In this document: positions 25,753-34,083 of the stretch, in pieces
How positions within the stretch are numbered: position 1 is the stretch's first letter
Layout of the letters: each line of letters begins with the position of its first letter
Assembly: GCF_000454065.1 (NCBI RefSeq)
Contig: NZ_KE695651.1
Location: 440,258-504,257 of the forward strand
Source: Brevibacillus thermoruber 423
Lineage (GTDB): Bacteria > Bacillota > Bacilli > Brevibacillales > Brevibacillaceae
Direction of reading: 5' to 3'
DNA: 64,000 nucleotides
Position numbers and translations under genes: made by a program
The notes under the pieces: generated by a model
Told to the model about the DNA's origin: nothing
Seen by the model: only the letters and a program-made list of their open reading frames with translations
The model's database searches: none

Positions 25753-25780
25753 ACCCATTTCCGCATCGCTTCATACCATA
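25753..25780 (+). promoter_or_regulatory. Candidate sigma-K promoter of the polysaccharide cluster
   Basis: AC (25753-25754), 17 bp, CATACCATA (25772-25780), a full match to the sigma-K pattern AC-N16/17-CATAnnnTA of late mother-cell genes. It lies about 100 bases upstream of the first gene of a five-enzyme saccharide cluster. The motif is short, so it is a candidate only. Confidence 0.45.
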
Positions 25781-25878
25781 TTACGAAATACGTGACGTGT
25801 GCCCGTGCGGCATCGGTTTGACGTGCGACGCACGTTGACGCGCTGCCGCCGGGGCACGCAGGTTGGAGGGATGTTGCC

Positions 25879-26238
25879 GTGGAGAAGCGAAAACGAGGGG
25901 AACCGCCCCACTGGGTCATGCCGGGCGTCTTTTCCGGTCATGTCATCATCGAGGAAGCCGTCGAACGGGTTACCTCCGTCAAACTGCCGGAGTTGCTTCC
26001 GTTTGAAGGGCCGGCGTCGAAGGAACGGATCGAACAGCCTGAGGAGCCGTTGTGGAAGGAGCGGATCGAACAGCTCGAGGCGCAGGTGGCTGCGCTGAGG
26101 GAATCGCTCGCCGCCTGGGAGGAACGCTTCAAGGCGCTGGAAGCCGAACAGAAACGGGAGTGCGAGTACTTGTACCAGGTCGTCCTCTCCTTGAAAAAAG
26201 AGTGGGAGAAAGAGCGAGATGAACATCGCCATCATTAG
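25879..26238 (+). CDS. Small coiled-coil protein, first gene of the saccharide cluster
   Basis: A 119-residue protein starting at GTG 25879 after TTGGAGGG. Residues about 50-112 form a charged coiled coil ('ERIEQLEAQVAALRESLAAW'), and the N-terminal 45 residues contain 'PHWVMPGVFSGHVIIEEAV'. No signal peptide or membrane segment. It overlaps the following glycosyltransferase by 20 bases, so the two are probably coupled. The family is not recognised; the context suggests a scaffold or spore-coat component. Confidence 0.6.
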   Translation: MEKRKRGEPPHWVMPGVFSGHVIIEEAVERVTSVKLPELLPFEGPASKERIEQPEEPLWKERIEQLEAQVAALRESLAAWEERFKALEAEQKRECEYLYQVVLSLKKEWEKERDEHRHH

Positions 26239-27412
26239 CCCCGGGCCGTTTTCCGTGCCGCCGGTCAAGGGCAGCTCCGTGGAGCACGATATAGACGAAG
26301 TGAGCAAAGTGTTCGGGCCGGGGCATCAGGTGACGATCTACACCCGCACGTGTCCCGACTATCCGCAGTCCGCCCGGGAGGAACACCGGGAGTTCGTCCG
26401 CTTCGCCTACAGCGGTCCGCGCCCATACCTGCGCAGGGTGATCCGCGATTTGCGCAAGCGGCAGCCGGACGTGATTCTGGTGGAAAACCGGCCGCATTTT
26501 GTACCGGCGCTGCGGCGCCATTTTCCCCGTGCGCCGATCGTTGTGAACATGCACTCCCACGTCTACGCGTCCCCGCCGCTCATCAGCCCGGAACAAATGC
26601 GGCGGGTAGGCCGCCTGGCGGACGGCATTCTCACGAACAGCGAGTATTTGCGCAGCCATTTTATCGAAAAACTCCGGCTGCCCGCGTCAAAGGTGCACGC
26701 CGTACACCTCGGGGTGGACGTTGCGCCCTATCAGGCGGCCCGAAACAGCCGCGCGGTGAAAAAACTGCGCCGGCAGTTGGGGCTGAAGTCGCATCATCGG
26801 GTGCTGTTCTACGCGGGCCGGCTGATTCGCGAAAAAGGGGTCCACGTTTTGCTGACGGCGTTTCGGAACGTAAAAGAACGGGACCCGAAAGCGCGGCTGG
26901 TGATCGTCGGAGGGACGGGATACGGCAGCAACCGCGAGAACGCCTACGTGCGCCGTCTGAAAGCCTTGGCGGAACCGCTGGGCGACGCGGTGATATTCGT
27001 CAACTTCGTGCCCGGCGCGCAGATGCCGCTGTACTACCAGATCGGCGACGTGGTGGCGACGCCGTCGGTCTGGCAGGAGCCGTTTTGCCGCGTCAATCTG
27101 GAAGCGATGGCTTCCGGCAAGCCGGTCATCACCACGCCGCGGGGGGGCATCGGGGAAGTGGTCAACCACCTGGGAAGCGGGTTTCTCATTCCGCCCAAGG
27201 AGTGGCCAAAGGAACTGCCGGCCGTCTGGGAGACGCTGTGGAGCGCTCCCCGATTCCGCTCCGACATGGGACGGCGGGCGCTGATGCGAGCCGGGCAATT
27301 CTCCTGGCACGCGACTGCCCAGGAGTATCTGCGCGTATTCGAGGAAGTCATCGCCAAACGCACAGGGCGAAAGCAGGTACAGGGCAGGCAGCCGCTGCGC
27401 AGCATTGGCTGA
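26219..27412 (+). CDS. GT4 family glycosyltransferase (CotSA/YtcC-like)
   Basis: A 397-residue GT-B fold glycosyltransferase. The N-terminal domain starts 'MNIAIISPGPFSVPPVKG', and the C-terminal domain has 'FYAGRLIREKGVHVLL' and the EX7E motif in 'EPFCRVNLEAMASGKPVITT'. These features resemble the Bacillus spore-coat protein CotSA and YtcC. It probably transfers a hexose from a nucleotide sugar onto a spore polysaccharide; donor and acceptor cannot be told from sequence. It overlaps the coiled-coil gene. Confidence 0.85.
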   Translation: MNIAIISPGPFSVPPVKGSSVEHDIDEVSKVFGPGHQVTIYTRTCPDYPQSAREEHREFVRFAYSGPRPYLRRVIRDLRKRQPDVILVENRPHFVPALRRHFPRAPIVVNMHSHVYASPPLISPEQMRRVGRLADGILTNSEYLRSHFIEKLRLPASKVHAVHLGVDVAPYQAARNSRAVKKLRRQLGLKSHHRVLFYAGRLIREKGVHVLLTAFRNVKERDPKARLVIVGGTGYGSNRENAYVRRLKALAEPLGDAVIFVNFVPGAQMPLYYQIGDVVATPSVWQEPFCRVNLEAMASGKPVITTPRGGIGEVVNHLGSGFLIPPKEWPKELPAVWETLWSAPRFRSDMGRRALMRAGQFSWHATAQEYLRVFEEVIAKRTGRKQVQGRQPLRSIG

Positions 27413-27535
27413 GCTGACGACCGGCCGGAATGGGTGGTCGCCCGTTCTTTCCCGGTTGTGGACGTCCGCCCTGTTCAGAAGGGGGAAGCCGCATACCTTA
27501 TAAGTATCGCAGAGCACAACTGGGGAGTGATTGTC

Positions 27536-28582
27536 GTGAAAGGGTTAATCTTGTGTGCTGGACGCGGTACCCGCCTGCACCCCTTTTCCTATTCCCAACC
27601 CAAAACCCTCCTCCCTGTAGCGAATCACCCGGTTTTACACTACTGCTTACTCAAACTGCGTGAAGTGGGTGTGCGTGACATCGGAATTGTCATACAACCG
27701 TCCCAAATGCAAATTCCTCAATATGTGGGCGATGGTAGTCAATTTGGGGCTACCATTACCTTTCTTGAGCAAAAAAAGCCGTTGGGAATCGCCCATGCCG
27801 TGCAGCTGGCGCAGCCGTTCCTGCGTGACGAACCGTTTATCCTGCTATTGGGCGATAATTTACTGATGGATTCCCTGCACGAGCTGACGCAGACCTTTAC
27901 CCGCACCCGTGCGGACGGTGTCGTGATGCTGAGCAAGGTGGACAGACCGGAGGATTACGGGATCGCGGAAATACAGGAGGAGCGTCTGATCTCCGTAGAA
28001 GAAAAACCGCAGCGGCCCAAAAGCAATCTCGCGGTGATCGGCGCCTATCTGTTTACCCGCCCGATCTTTGCGTCGATTGCCACACTGCGTCCGTCCAGCC
28101 GCGGCGAATACGAAATCACGGACGCGATCCAATCGATGATCGACCGCGGCTATCACATCGCCCATACCGTCACCAACGGGAAATACACGGATGTGGGAAC
28201 GATTGAACGCTGGCTCGAGGCCAACCGCTGGATGCTGAAACAGGAGCTGGGCGTCCGGCACGAGGTCGGCAGCGACAGCATTGTGGAAAACTGCACCATC
28301 GTCGGCCCGGTGGTGATCGGGAAGCGCTGCCGTATCGAGAACTGCCGGCTGGGTCCCTATGTCGCCATTCAGGATGGCGTTCAGTTGAAAAACTGCAAGC
28401 ACATTGAAAACAGCATTCTGCTCGAGAACAGCTCGCTCAAGGACGTGGAATGGCCGGTGACCAACAGCGTGTTTGGCCGTTCCTCCCATCTCGCCGGCAG
28501 CGCAGCGGACAGCGGAGGGGTGTTTATCCTCAGCGACAAATCCTCCATCCGCATGCCCGGGGCAAAGGGGAATCCGCCATGA
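27536..28582 (+). CDS. Sugar-1-phosphate nucleotidyltransferase with left-handed beta-helix domain
   Basis: A 348-residue nucleotidyltransferase of the RfbA/StrD long type. The N-terminal Rossmann-like domain opens 'GLILCAGRGTRLHPF' followed by 'QPKTLLPVANHP'; 'LLGDNLL' and 'VEEKPQRPKSNLAVIGAYLF' are further donor-site motifs. Residues from about 250 form hexapeptide-like repeats ('SIVENCTIVGPVVIGKRCRI'). It likely makes dTDP-glucose or UDP-glucose for the neighbouring transferases. GTG 27536 is chosen; the frame is open to 27434 but lacks a better start. CATACCTTA at 27492-27500 resembles a sporulation -10, without a matching -35. Compared with adjacent genes, 27580-27770 is less GC-rich. 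Confidence 0.85.
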   Translation: MKGLILCAGRGTRLHPFSYSQPKTLLPVANHPVLHYCLLKLREVGVRDIGIVIQPSQMQIPQYVGDGSQFGATITFLEQKKPLGIAHAVQLAQPFLRDEPFILLLGDNLLMDSLHELTQTFTRTRADGVVMLSKVDRPEDYGIAEIQEERLISVEEKPQRPKSNLAVIGAYLFTRPIFASIATLRPSSRGEYEITDAIQSMIDRGYHIAHTVTNGKYTDVGTIERWLEANRWMLKQELGVRHEVGSDSIVENCTIVGPVVIGKRCRIENCRLGPYVAIQDGVQLKNCKHIENSILLENSSLKDVEWPVTNSVFGRSSHLAGSAADSGGVFILSDKSSIRMPGAKGNPP

Positions 28583-29400
28583 CGACGATGACGCCGGAGA
28601 CCCCTACTTTCACCGTTGTCATTCCCACGTACAACCGGGAAGCGTATATCGACAAGGCGATCCGCAGCGTTCTCAAACAGACGTCCACGGACTGGAAATT
28701 GCTGATCATGGACGATGCGTCCACAGACCAGACGTACCAGAAAGTGGCCCCCTATCTGATGCATCCCCGCATCCAGTACTACCGGATGGAGGAGAATTCC
28801 GGCATTTCCAAGGTGATGAACCAGGCGCTGGCGATGGTGGATACGCCGTTTCTGGTCCAGTTGGATTCGGACGACTGGCTGCCGAGTGAGACACTGTCCA
28901 TCCTGAAGCGATACATCCGCAAAGACAAGAAGAACACGGCGCTTTTCTACGGAAACGTGAAAATCTGGCGGGTCAGGCGCGGGCGCTACTGCGATCCGTT
29001 TTTGATCACACACAAGCAGTTTCACAACAAATACGACTTTTTACAGTACACCCGCTGGATGGTGGCGCCGCGGTGCTATCGGGTAGACGCCTTGCGGGAG
29101 GTGGGAGGATGGGATACCTCTGATCCGTATGAGGGGCGGATCATGGAAGACCGGCGAATGATTCTCCGGCTGATTGAACGGTACCCCGTGAAGTGGATCA
29201 ACCGCAAGCTGTACAACAGGACCAAGCACCGGGGACAGCTTACCGACAAAGAGATGAAATGGAAACGGAACCAGCTCCGCAGAGAGACCTTCCAGCACTT
29301 TCTCATGCGCTGGGGGGACGAATACAAACCCGTCTACGGCTATAAAAGCGGGTATCTCATCATCAAGCGGCTGAAGAGAGTGAGGCGGCAAGACGGATGA
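28579..29400 (+). CDS. GT2 family glycosyltransferase
   Basis: A 273-residue GT-A fold transferase: 'TFTVVIPTYNREAYIDKAIRSVL' (in part) begins the donor-binding domain, followed by 'DDASTD' and the DxD-type metal motif 'QLDSDDWL'. The C-terminal part carries 'EDRRMILRLIERY'. Its ATG overlaps the nucleotidyltransferase stop (ATGA). No transmembrane segment, so it acts in the cytoplasm. Acceptor unknown. Confidence 0.85.
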   Translation: MTTMTPETPTFTVVIPTYNREAYIDKAIRSVLKQTSTDWKLLIMDDASTDQTYQKVAPYLMHPRIQYYRMEENSGISKVMNQALAMVDTPFLVQLDSDDWLPSETLSILKRYIRKDKKNTALFYGNVKIWRVRRGRYCDPFLITHKQFHNKYDFLQYTRWMVAPRCYRVDALREVGGWDTSDPYEGRIMEDRRMILRLIERYPVKWINRKLYNRTKHRGQLTDKEMKWKRNQLRRETFQHFLMRWGDEYKPVYGYKSGYLIIKRLKRVRRQDG

Positions 29401-29518
29401 GAACCGTGCCGACCACGGGATGGGCGGGGGATCGTTTCTTGACTGCCCCCGCGAACAGCAGCGCGCAGACATGCGCACCGTCCAAAACGGCTCACACATG
29501 AAATCGGGAGGCCATCGC

Positions 29519-30595
29519 ATGCATCGGGTTCTTGTCTACCGGCGAAAATTCCTGCCGAAAAGCGAGACGTTCATCTACGAACAACTGCTTGGCCACCAGC
29601 GCGTGAAGCCGGTCGTGCTGACGCGGCGGCCGTGCAACCGCGAGCAGTTTCCCTACTGGCCCGTGTACGTGCGCAGACGGTTCAAAGGTCTTGCCGGCTG
29701 GCTGAAAAAAAAGAAGATCGCATGCCTGCACGCCCGATTCGGCCCGGCCGGGTTGGAGCTGCTGCCGCATGCGCGGAAGGCGAAACTGCCGCTGATCACC
29801 TCCTTTCACGGGTTTGACGCCACCAAGCGCGTGCAGGAGGACCGCCGTTACCGCCGCGCGCTGAAGCGGCTGTTCCGTCAAGGGAAGGCGTTTACGGTCG
29901 TCAGCAAGCACATGAAGCGGCGGCTGATCCGGCTCGGCTGTCCCGGCAAAAAAATCACCTTGATCCGCTCCGGGATCGATCTGCGCAAATTTCCCCTGCA
30001 GCCCCCGCAGCCGGTCGTCGACGGGGCGTTTCGCCTGTTGAGCGTCGGCCGTTTGACAGAAAAGAAAGGGATGGATACGCTGATAAAGGCGTTTGCCCGC
30101 ATCCGTCCCCAGTTTCCCCGTGCGACGCTGACGATCGTCGGCGACGGGGAAGAGAAGAAGAAGCTGCGCCGCCTGATCAGGCGCCATCGCCTGCAGCATG
30201 CCGTTACGCTGCGCGGCGCCCAGCCTCATCAGGAGGTTGGGCGTGAACTGGCGAACTGCCATGTGTTCGTCATCGCCTGCAAAACGGCGAAAAACGGCAA
30301 CCAGGAAGGCATTCCCAACGTCCTGATGGAAGCGATGGCGACCGGCAGGCCGGTCATCTCCACCTATCACGCGGGCATTCCCGAACTGGTGGAACACGGC
30401 AGGACGGGATACCTCGTACCGGAGCGGTCCGTCTCCAAGCTGGCCGACATGATGAAACGCGTGCTGAAGGAGCAGGACCGGTGGCCGGACGTGGTGATCC
30501 GGGCGAGAGAAAAGGTGGAGCGCCGCCACGATATAGAGAAACAGCGCGCAAAACTGGAAGCCTTGTATCTGCGCGTACTGAAAAAGCAGCGATGA
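29519..30595 (+). CDS. GT4 family glycosyltransferase
   Basis: A 358-residue GT-B glycosyltransferase starting 'MHRVLVYRRKFLPKSETFIY', a start typical of exopolysaccharide transferases of the colanic acid WcaL type. The C-terminal domain has 'LLSVGRLTEKKGMDTLIKAF' and 'NQEGIPNVLMEAMATGRPVIST' with the EX7E glutamates. ATG 29519 follows GGGAGG at eight bases; the frame is open further upstream to 29420. Ten bases before the UDP-glucose dehydrogenase gene. Confidence 0.85.
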   Translation: MHRVLVYRRKFLPKSETFIYEQLLGHQRVKPVVLTRRPCNREQFPYWPVYVRRRFKGLAGWLKKKKIACLHARFGPAGLELLPHARKAKLPLITSFHGFDATKRVQEDRRYRRALKRLFRQGKAFTVVSKHMKRRLIRLGCPGKKITLIRSGIDLRKFPLQPPQPVVDGAFRLLSVGRLTEKKGMDTLIKAFARIRPQFPRATLTIVGDGEEKKKLRRLIRRHRLQHAVTLRGAQPHQEVGRELANCHVFVIACKTAKNGNQEGIPNVLMEAMATGRPVISTYHAGIPELVEHGRTGYLVPERSVSKLADMMKRVLKEQDRWPDVVIRAREKVERRHDIEKQRAKLEALYLRVLKKQR

Positions 30596-30604
30596 GGTGA
30601 AACG

Positions 30605-31894
30605 ATGGAGGTAGCCGTAGTAGGTACGGGATACGTGGGTCTGACGACGGCGGTGTCCCTCGCCTTGCACGGACATCGGGTGACGGGCGTGGATGTCGAC
30701 GCGGCGAAAATCAGCCGCTTGAAGCAAAAAATCTGCCCCATCTACGAACCCGGTCTGGAGGAAGCGTTGGCCCGGGCGGTCGACAGCGGCGCGCTTCGGT
30801 TTGCCGCCAGTCTGAACGAGGGCGCCCGCGATGCGGAGGTGCTGTTCATCTGCGTCGGCACGCCGGAAGCGGCCGACGGTTCGGCCGATCTGTCCTATCT
30901 GTTTGCCGCCGTGGATGACATTCGCGCCCTGCAGGACGACGTGCCGAAGCAGCGCACCGTTGCCATCAAAAGCACGGTTCCTGTCGGTACGGCCGATCGC
31001 GTGGCCGCCCGGCTTGCCGCCTGCGGGGGGATTCACGTGGCGTCCAATCCGGAGTTTTTGCGGGAAGGGAGCGCCTTGCAGGACGCGCTGTCGCCGTCCC
31101 GCATCGTGATCGGGGCCGATGCGGATGAGGCGTTTGCCGTCCTGGAACGGTTGTACGAAGGGGTAACGGCGCCGCGCGTGCTCACTACGCGGGCCGATGC
31201 GGAGCTGATCAAATACGCGTCCAACGCGTTTTTGGCCACGAAGATTTCGTTTATGAACGAGCTGGCCCGGCTGAGCGCGGTGCTGGGCACGGACGTGCAG
31301 ACCGTAGCCCGCGGGATGGGGCTGGACAGCCGGATCGGGCCGGAGTTTTTGCAGGCGGGGCTGGGCTACGGCGGGTCGTGTTTTCCCAAGGACACGATCG
31401 CCCTGCTGCAGCTCGCCAAACAGCACGGCGTCTCCCTCTCCATCCTGGAGAAGGTGCGGGACGTGAATGCGACGCAGCCGGACTGGTTTATCGCGCGGCT
31501 GCGCGAGCGGATGGGGGCGCTGAACGGCAGGCGGATCGCCGTGCTGGGCCTGGCGTTCAAGCCGAATACGGACGACATTCGGGAAGCCCCGTCCCTGAAG
31601 GTGCTGGATGTTCTGCTCCGTGAAGGGGCGGCGGTGTCCGCTTACGATCCGGTGGCGTCTCCGGCAGTCGCCCGGCTGTACCCTCAGGTGGCGTTCGCGT
31701 CCGACCCGTATGCGGCGCTCCAGGCTGCGGATGCCGCCCTGCTGGTGACGGAGTGGAAACACTGCGTAGACCTTGACTGGCAGCGGGTGAAGGCGGCGAT
31801 GAACGCTCCCGTGCTGTTTGACGGGCGCAACGCCTGGCCGGCCGAAGCGCTGTCGAAAGCCGGGTTCGTCTATGCCGGCGTGGGCAGAAGCTGA
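30605..31894 (+). CDS. UDP-glucose 6-dehydrogenase
   Basis: Oxidises UDP-glucose to UDP-glucuronate with two NAD+. The 429-residue protein shows the N-terminal NAD motif 'VAVVGTGYVGLTTA', the glutamate-bearing 'SNPEFLREGSA' and the catalytic cysteine in 'GYGGSCFPKDT' (about residue 259). It resembles Bacillus TuaD/YtcA; in Bacillus ytcA lies with glycosyltransferase ytcC near cotSA, a sporulation cluster, so a spore-coat role is plausible here. A terminator overlaps its stop codon, ending the cluster. Confidence 0.93.
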   Translation: MEVAVVGTGYVGLTTAVSLALHGHRVTGVDVDAAKISRLKQKICPIYEPGLEEALARAVDSGALRFAASLNEGARDAEVLFICVGTPEAADGSADLSYLFAAVDDIRALQDDVPKQRTVAIKSTVPVGTADRVAARLAACGGIHVASNPEFLREGSALQDALSPSRIVIGADADEAFAVLERLYEGVTAPRVLTTRADAELIKYASNAFLATKISFMNELARLSAVLGTDVQTVARGMGLDSRIGPEFLQAGLGYGGSCFPKDTIALLQLAKQHGVSLSILEKVRDVNATQPDWFIARLRERMGALNGRRIAVLGLAFKPNTDDIREAPSLKVLDVLLREGAAVSAYDPVASPAVARLYPQVAFASDPYAALQAADAALLVTEWKHCVDLDWQRVKAAMNAPVLFDGRNAWPAEALSKAGFVYAGVGRS

Positions 31895-31922
31895 CTTTTC
31901 CGTCGAGAAAAGTCGGCTTTTT
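31888..31922 (+). terminator. Rho-independent terminator after the UDP-glucose dehydrogenase gene
   Basis: GCTGACTTTTC (31890-31900) pairs with GAAAAGTCGGC (31907-31917), followed by TTTTT. Confidence 0.85.
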
Positions 31923-32017
31923 GCGTACGGGGCCATTTGAACCGGATGGCAGAATGCGCTACCATACACATATGGAATGGTTCCCCAACGAGACGAAAAA
32001 ACGAGGGAGTGATCGCG

Positions 32018-33829
32018 GTGAACAAAAGCAAAAACCTGCCGAAGCGAAGCGAAATTCCGGCCGAGTACAAGTGGCGGCTGGAGGACATCTACAAAAGCGA
32101 CGCTGACTGGGAGAACGACGTCCGCAGAGTAAAGGAGATGGCCGAGCAGATCGCGGCCAAAAAAGGCACGCTGTCGCAGTCCGGCCAACAACTGCTGGAG
32201 GTCCTGAAGCTGCAGGACGAACTGCTGATGACGCTGGACCAGGTGTACGTGTACGCCCGCATGCGGCGTGACGAAGACAACACCAACAGCACCTACCAGG
32301 CGTTGACCGACCGGGCGACCGCCCTGAGCACGCAGGTATACGGAGCGATTTCGTACATACAGCCGGAAATTCTGGCGATCCCGACCGAGCAGTTGGAAGC
32401 GTGGCTCAGTCAGGTGCCGGGGCTGGATCATTACCGCATCCTGCTGGACGAGATCACCCGCTACAAGCCGCATACGCTGTCGGCCGAGGAGGAGGCGATC
32501 CTGGCCAACGTCAGCGAACTGGCTTCGGCGCCGTCCAAGATTTTCGGGATGCTGAACAACGCCGACATCAAATTCCCGATGATCACCGATGAAAACGGCG
32601 AAGAGGTGGAGCTGACCAAGGGGCGGTACGTCCAGTTCATGGAGAGCAAGGACCGCCGTGTGCGCAAGGAGGCGTTCGAGGCGCTGTACGCCACGTACGA
32701 CAAGCACCGCAACACGATTGCCGCCTCGCTTACGTCTGCGGTCAAGGCGGACGTGTTCTACGCCCGCACCCGCAAATACCCGTCCGCCCTGTACGCCGCC
32801 CTGTTTGCCGACAACGTCGACATCTCGGTGTACGACAACCTGATCGCCACCATCCGTGAGCACCTGCCGCTGATGCACCGCTACATCGCGCTGCGCAAAA
32901 AGATGCTGGCGGTGGACGAACTGCACATGTACGACCTCTACGTGCCGATCGTGCCGGAAGTGGAGATGAAGATTCCCTACCAGCAGGCGGTGGAGACGAT
33001 CAAGGAAGCGCTGCGGCCGCTGGGAGAGGAGTACGGCCGCGTCCTCGCCGAAGGATTTGCGGGCGGCTGGATCGATGTATACGAAAACCAGGGCAAAACC
33101 AGCGGCGCGTACTCCTGGGGGGCGTACACGACGCATCCGTTTGTGCTGATGAACTACCAGGACAACGTCAACAACATGTTTACCCTGGCGCACGAAATGG
33201 GGCACGCCCTGCACAGCTACTACTCCAATCAGACGCAGCCGTACACCTACGCCGACTACAAGATCTTCGTCGCCGAGGTGGCCTCCACGCTGAACGAGGC
33301 GCTGCTGATGCACCACCTGCTGAAGACGACCACGGACAAAAAGCAGCGGATGTACCTGATCAACTACTACCTGGAGCAGTTCCGCGGCACCGTCTTCCGC
33401 CAGACCATGTTTGCCGAGTTTGAAAAAACCGTGCACGCCAAGGCGGAACAGGATGAGCCGCTCACGGCTGACAGCCTGAGCGAAATCTACCGCGAGCTGA
33501 ACGTGGCCTACCACGGGCCGGAAATGGTCGTGGACAGCCAGATTGATCTGGAGTGGGCGCGCATTCCCCACTTCTATCGCAACTTTTACGTCTACAAATA
33601 CGCCACCGGGTTCTCCGCCGCCACGTCGCTGGCCAAGCAAATTCTCGAAGAAGGGCAGCCGGCGGTGGAGCGGTACCTGCAGTTCTTGAAGAGCGGCAGC
33701 TCCGACTACCCGCTCAATCTGCTGAAAAAAGCGGGCGTCGACATGACCTCGCCGCAGCCGATCCGCGAGGCGCTGGGCGTCTTCGCCGAGATGCTCGCGG
33801 AAATGGAACAACTGGCGGAAGCGAAGTAA
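32018..33829 (+). CDS. pepF: Oligoendopeptidase F (M3 family)
   Basis: A 603-residue cytoplasmic zinc endopeptidase that cleaves oligopeptides. The HExxH motif is in 'LAHEMGHALHSYYS' and the third zinc ligand Glu is in 'FVAEVASTLNEALL', both as in PepF. The start codon is GTG 32018 with GAGGGAGTG upstream; the frame remains open to 31937. Transcribed alone between two terminators. In Bacillus PepF homologues can affect sporulation signalling when overexpressed, but no such role can be inferred here. Confidence 0.95.
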   Translation: MNKSKNLPKRSEIPAEYKWRLEDIYKSDADWENDVRRVKEMAEQIAAKKGTLSQSGQQLLEVLKLQDELLMTLDQVYVYARMRRDEDNTNSTYQALTDRATALSTQVYGAISYIQPEILAIPTEQLEAWLSQVPGLDHYRILLDEITRYKPHTLSAEEEAILANVSELASAPSKIFGMLNNADIKFPMITDENGEEVELTKGRYVQFMESKDRRVRKEAFEALYATYDKHRNTIAASLTSAVKADVFYARTRKYPSALYAALFADNVDISVYDNLIATIREHLPLMHRYIALRKKMLAVDELHMYDLYVPIVPEVEMKIPYQQAVETIKEALRPLGEEYGRVLAEGFAGGWIDVYENQGKTSGAYSWGAYTTHPFVLMNYQDNVNNMFTLAHEMGHALHSYYSNQTQPYTYADYKIFVAEVASTLNEALLMHHLLKTTTDKKQRMYLINYYLEQFRGTVFRQTMFAEFEKTVHAKAEQDEPLTADSLSEIYRELNVAYHGPEMVVDSQIDLEWARIPHFYRNFYVYKYATGFSAATSLAKQILEEGQPAVERYLQFLKSGSSDYPLNLLKKAGVDMTSPQPIREALGVFAEMLAEMEQLAEAK

Positions 33830-33840
33830 ACGGAAGTACA

Positions 33841-33870
33841 AAACCGGGACAGCGTGTCCCGGTTTTTTTT
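33841..33870 (+). terminator. Rho-independent terminator after pepF
   Basis: AAACCGGGACA / TGTCCCGGTTT with a three-base loop, followed by a long T run. Confidence 0.9.
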
Positions 33871-33895
33871 GCGTTCTTTTGCTGTGTTCGGTCTG

Positions 33896-33948
33896 TTGTC
33901 CATTTTTTGGTCATATCCTGTAACGGTTTTCCATGTACGACGTAGTAC
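33896..33948 (+). promoter_or_regulatory. Weak promoter and palindromic operator before the RND efflux operon
   Basis: TTGTCC (33896-33901), 17 bp, TGTAAC (33919-33924) form a poor sigma-A promoter. Directly downstream GTAC-n-ACGT-n-GTAC (33935-33948) is a 14-bp inverted repeat of a shape used by dimeric repressors such as TetR family members. No repressor gene adjoins. The remaining leader to 34083 shows nothing else clear. Confidence 0.35.
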
Positions 33949-34083
33949 TGTCCAGGGAGAAGTGCCGGGGGTGGCTCCGTCTCGAGGCGGAGAGGAAGTT
34001 CCACCCGCTGACTGTTTTGGAAAGACGGGACTCCTGGCACAATATCCCTTGGAAATGACTGTCACAGACTTGGAGGAATCATT

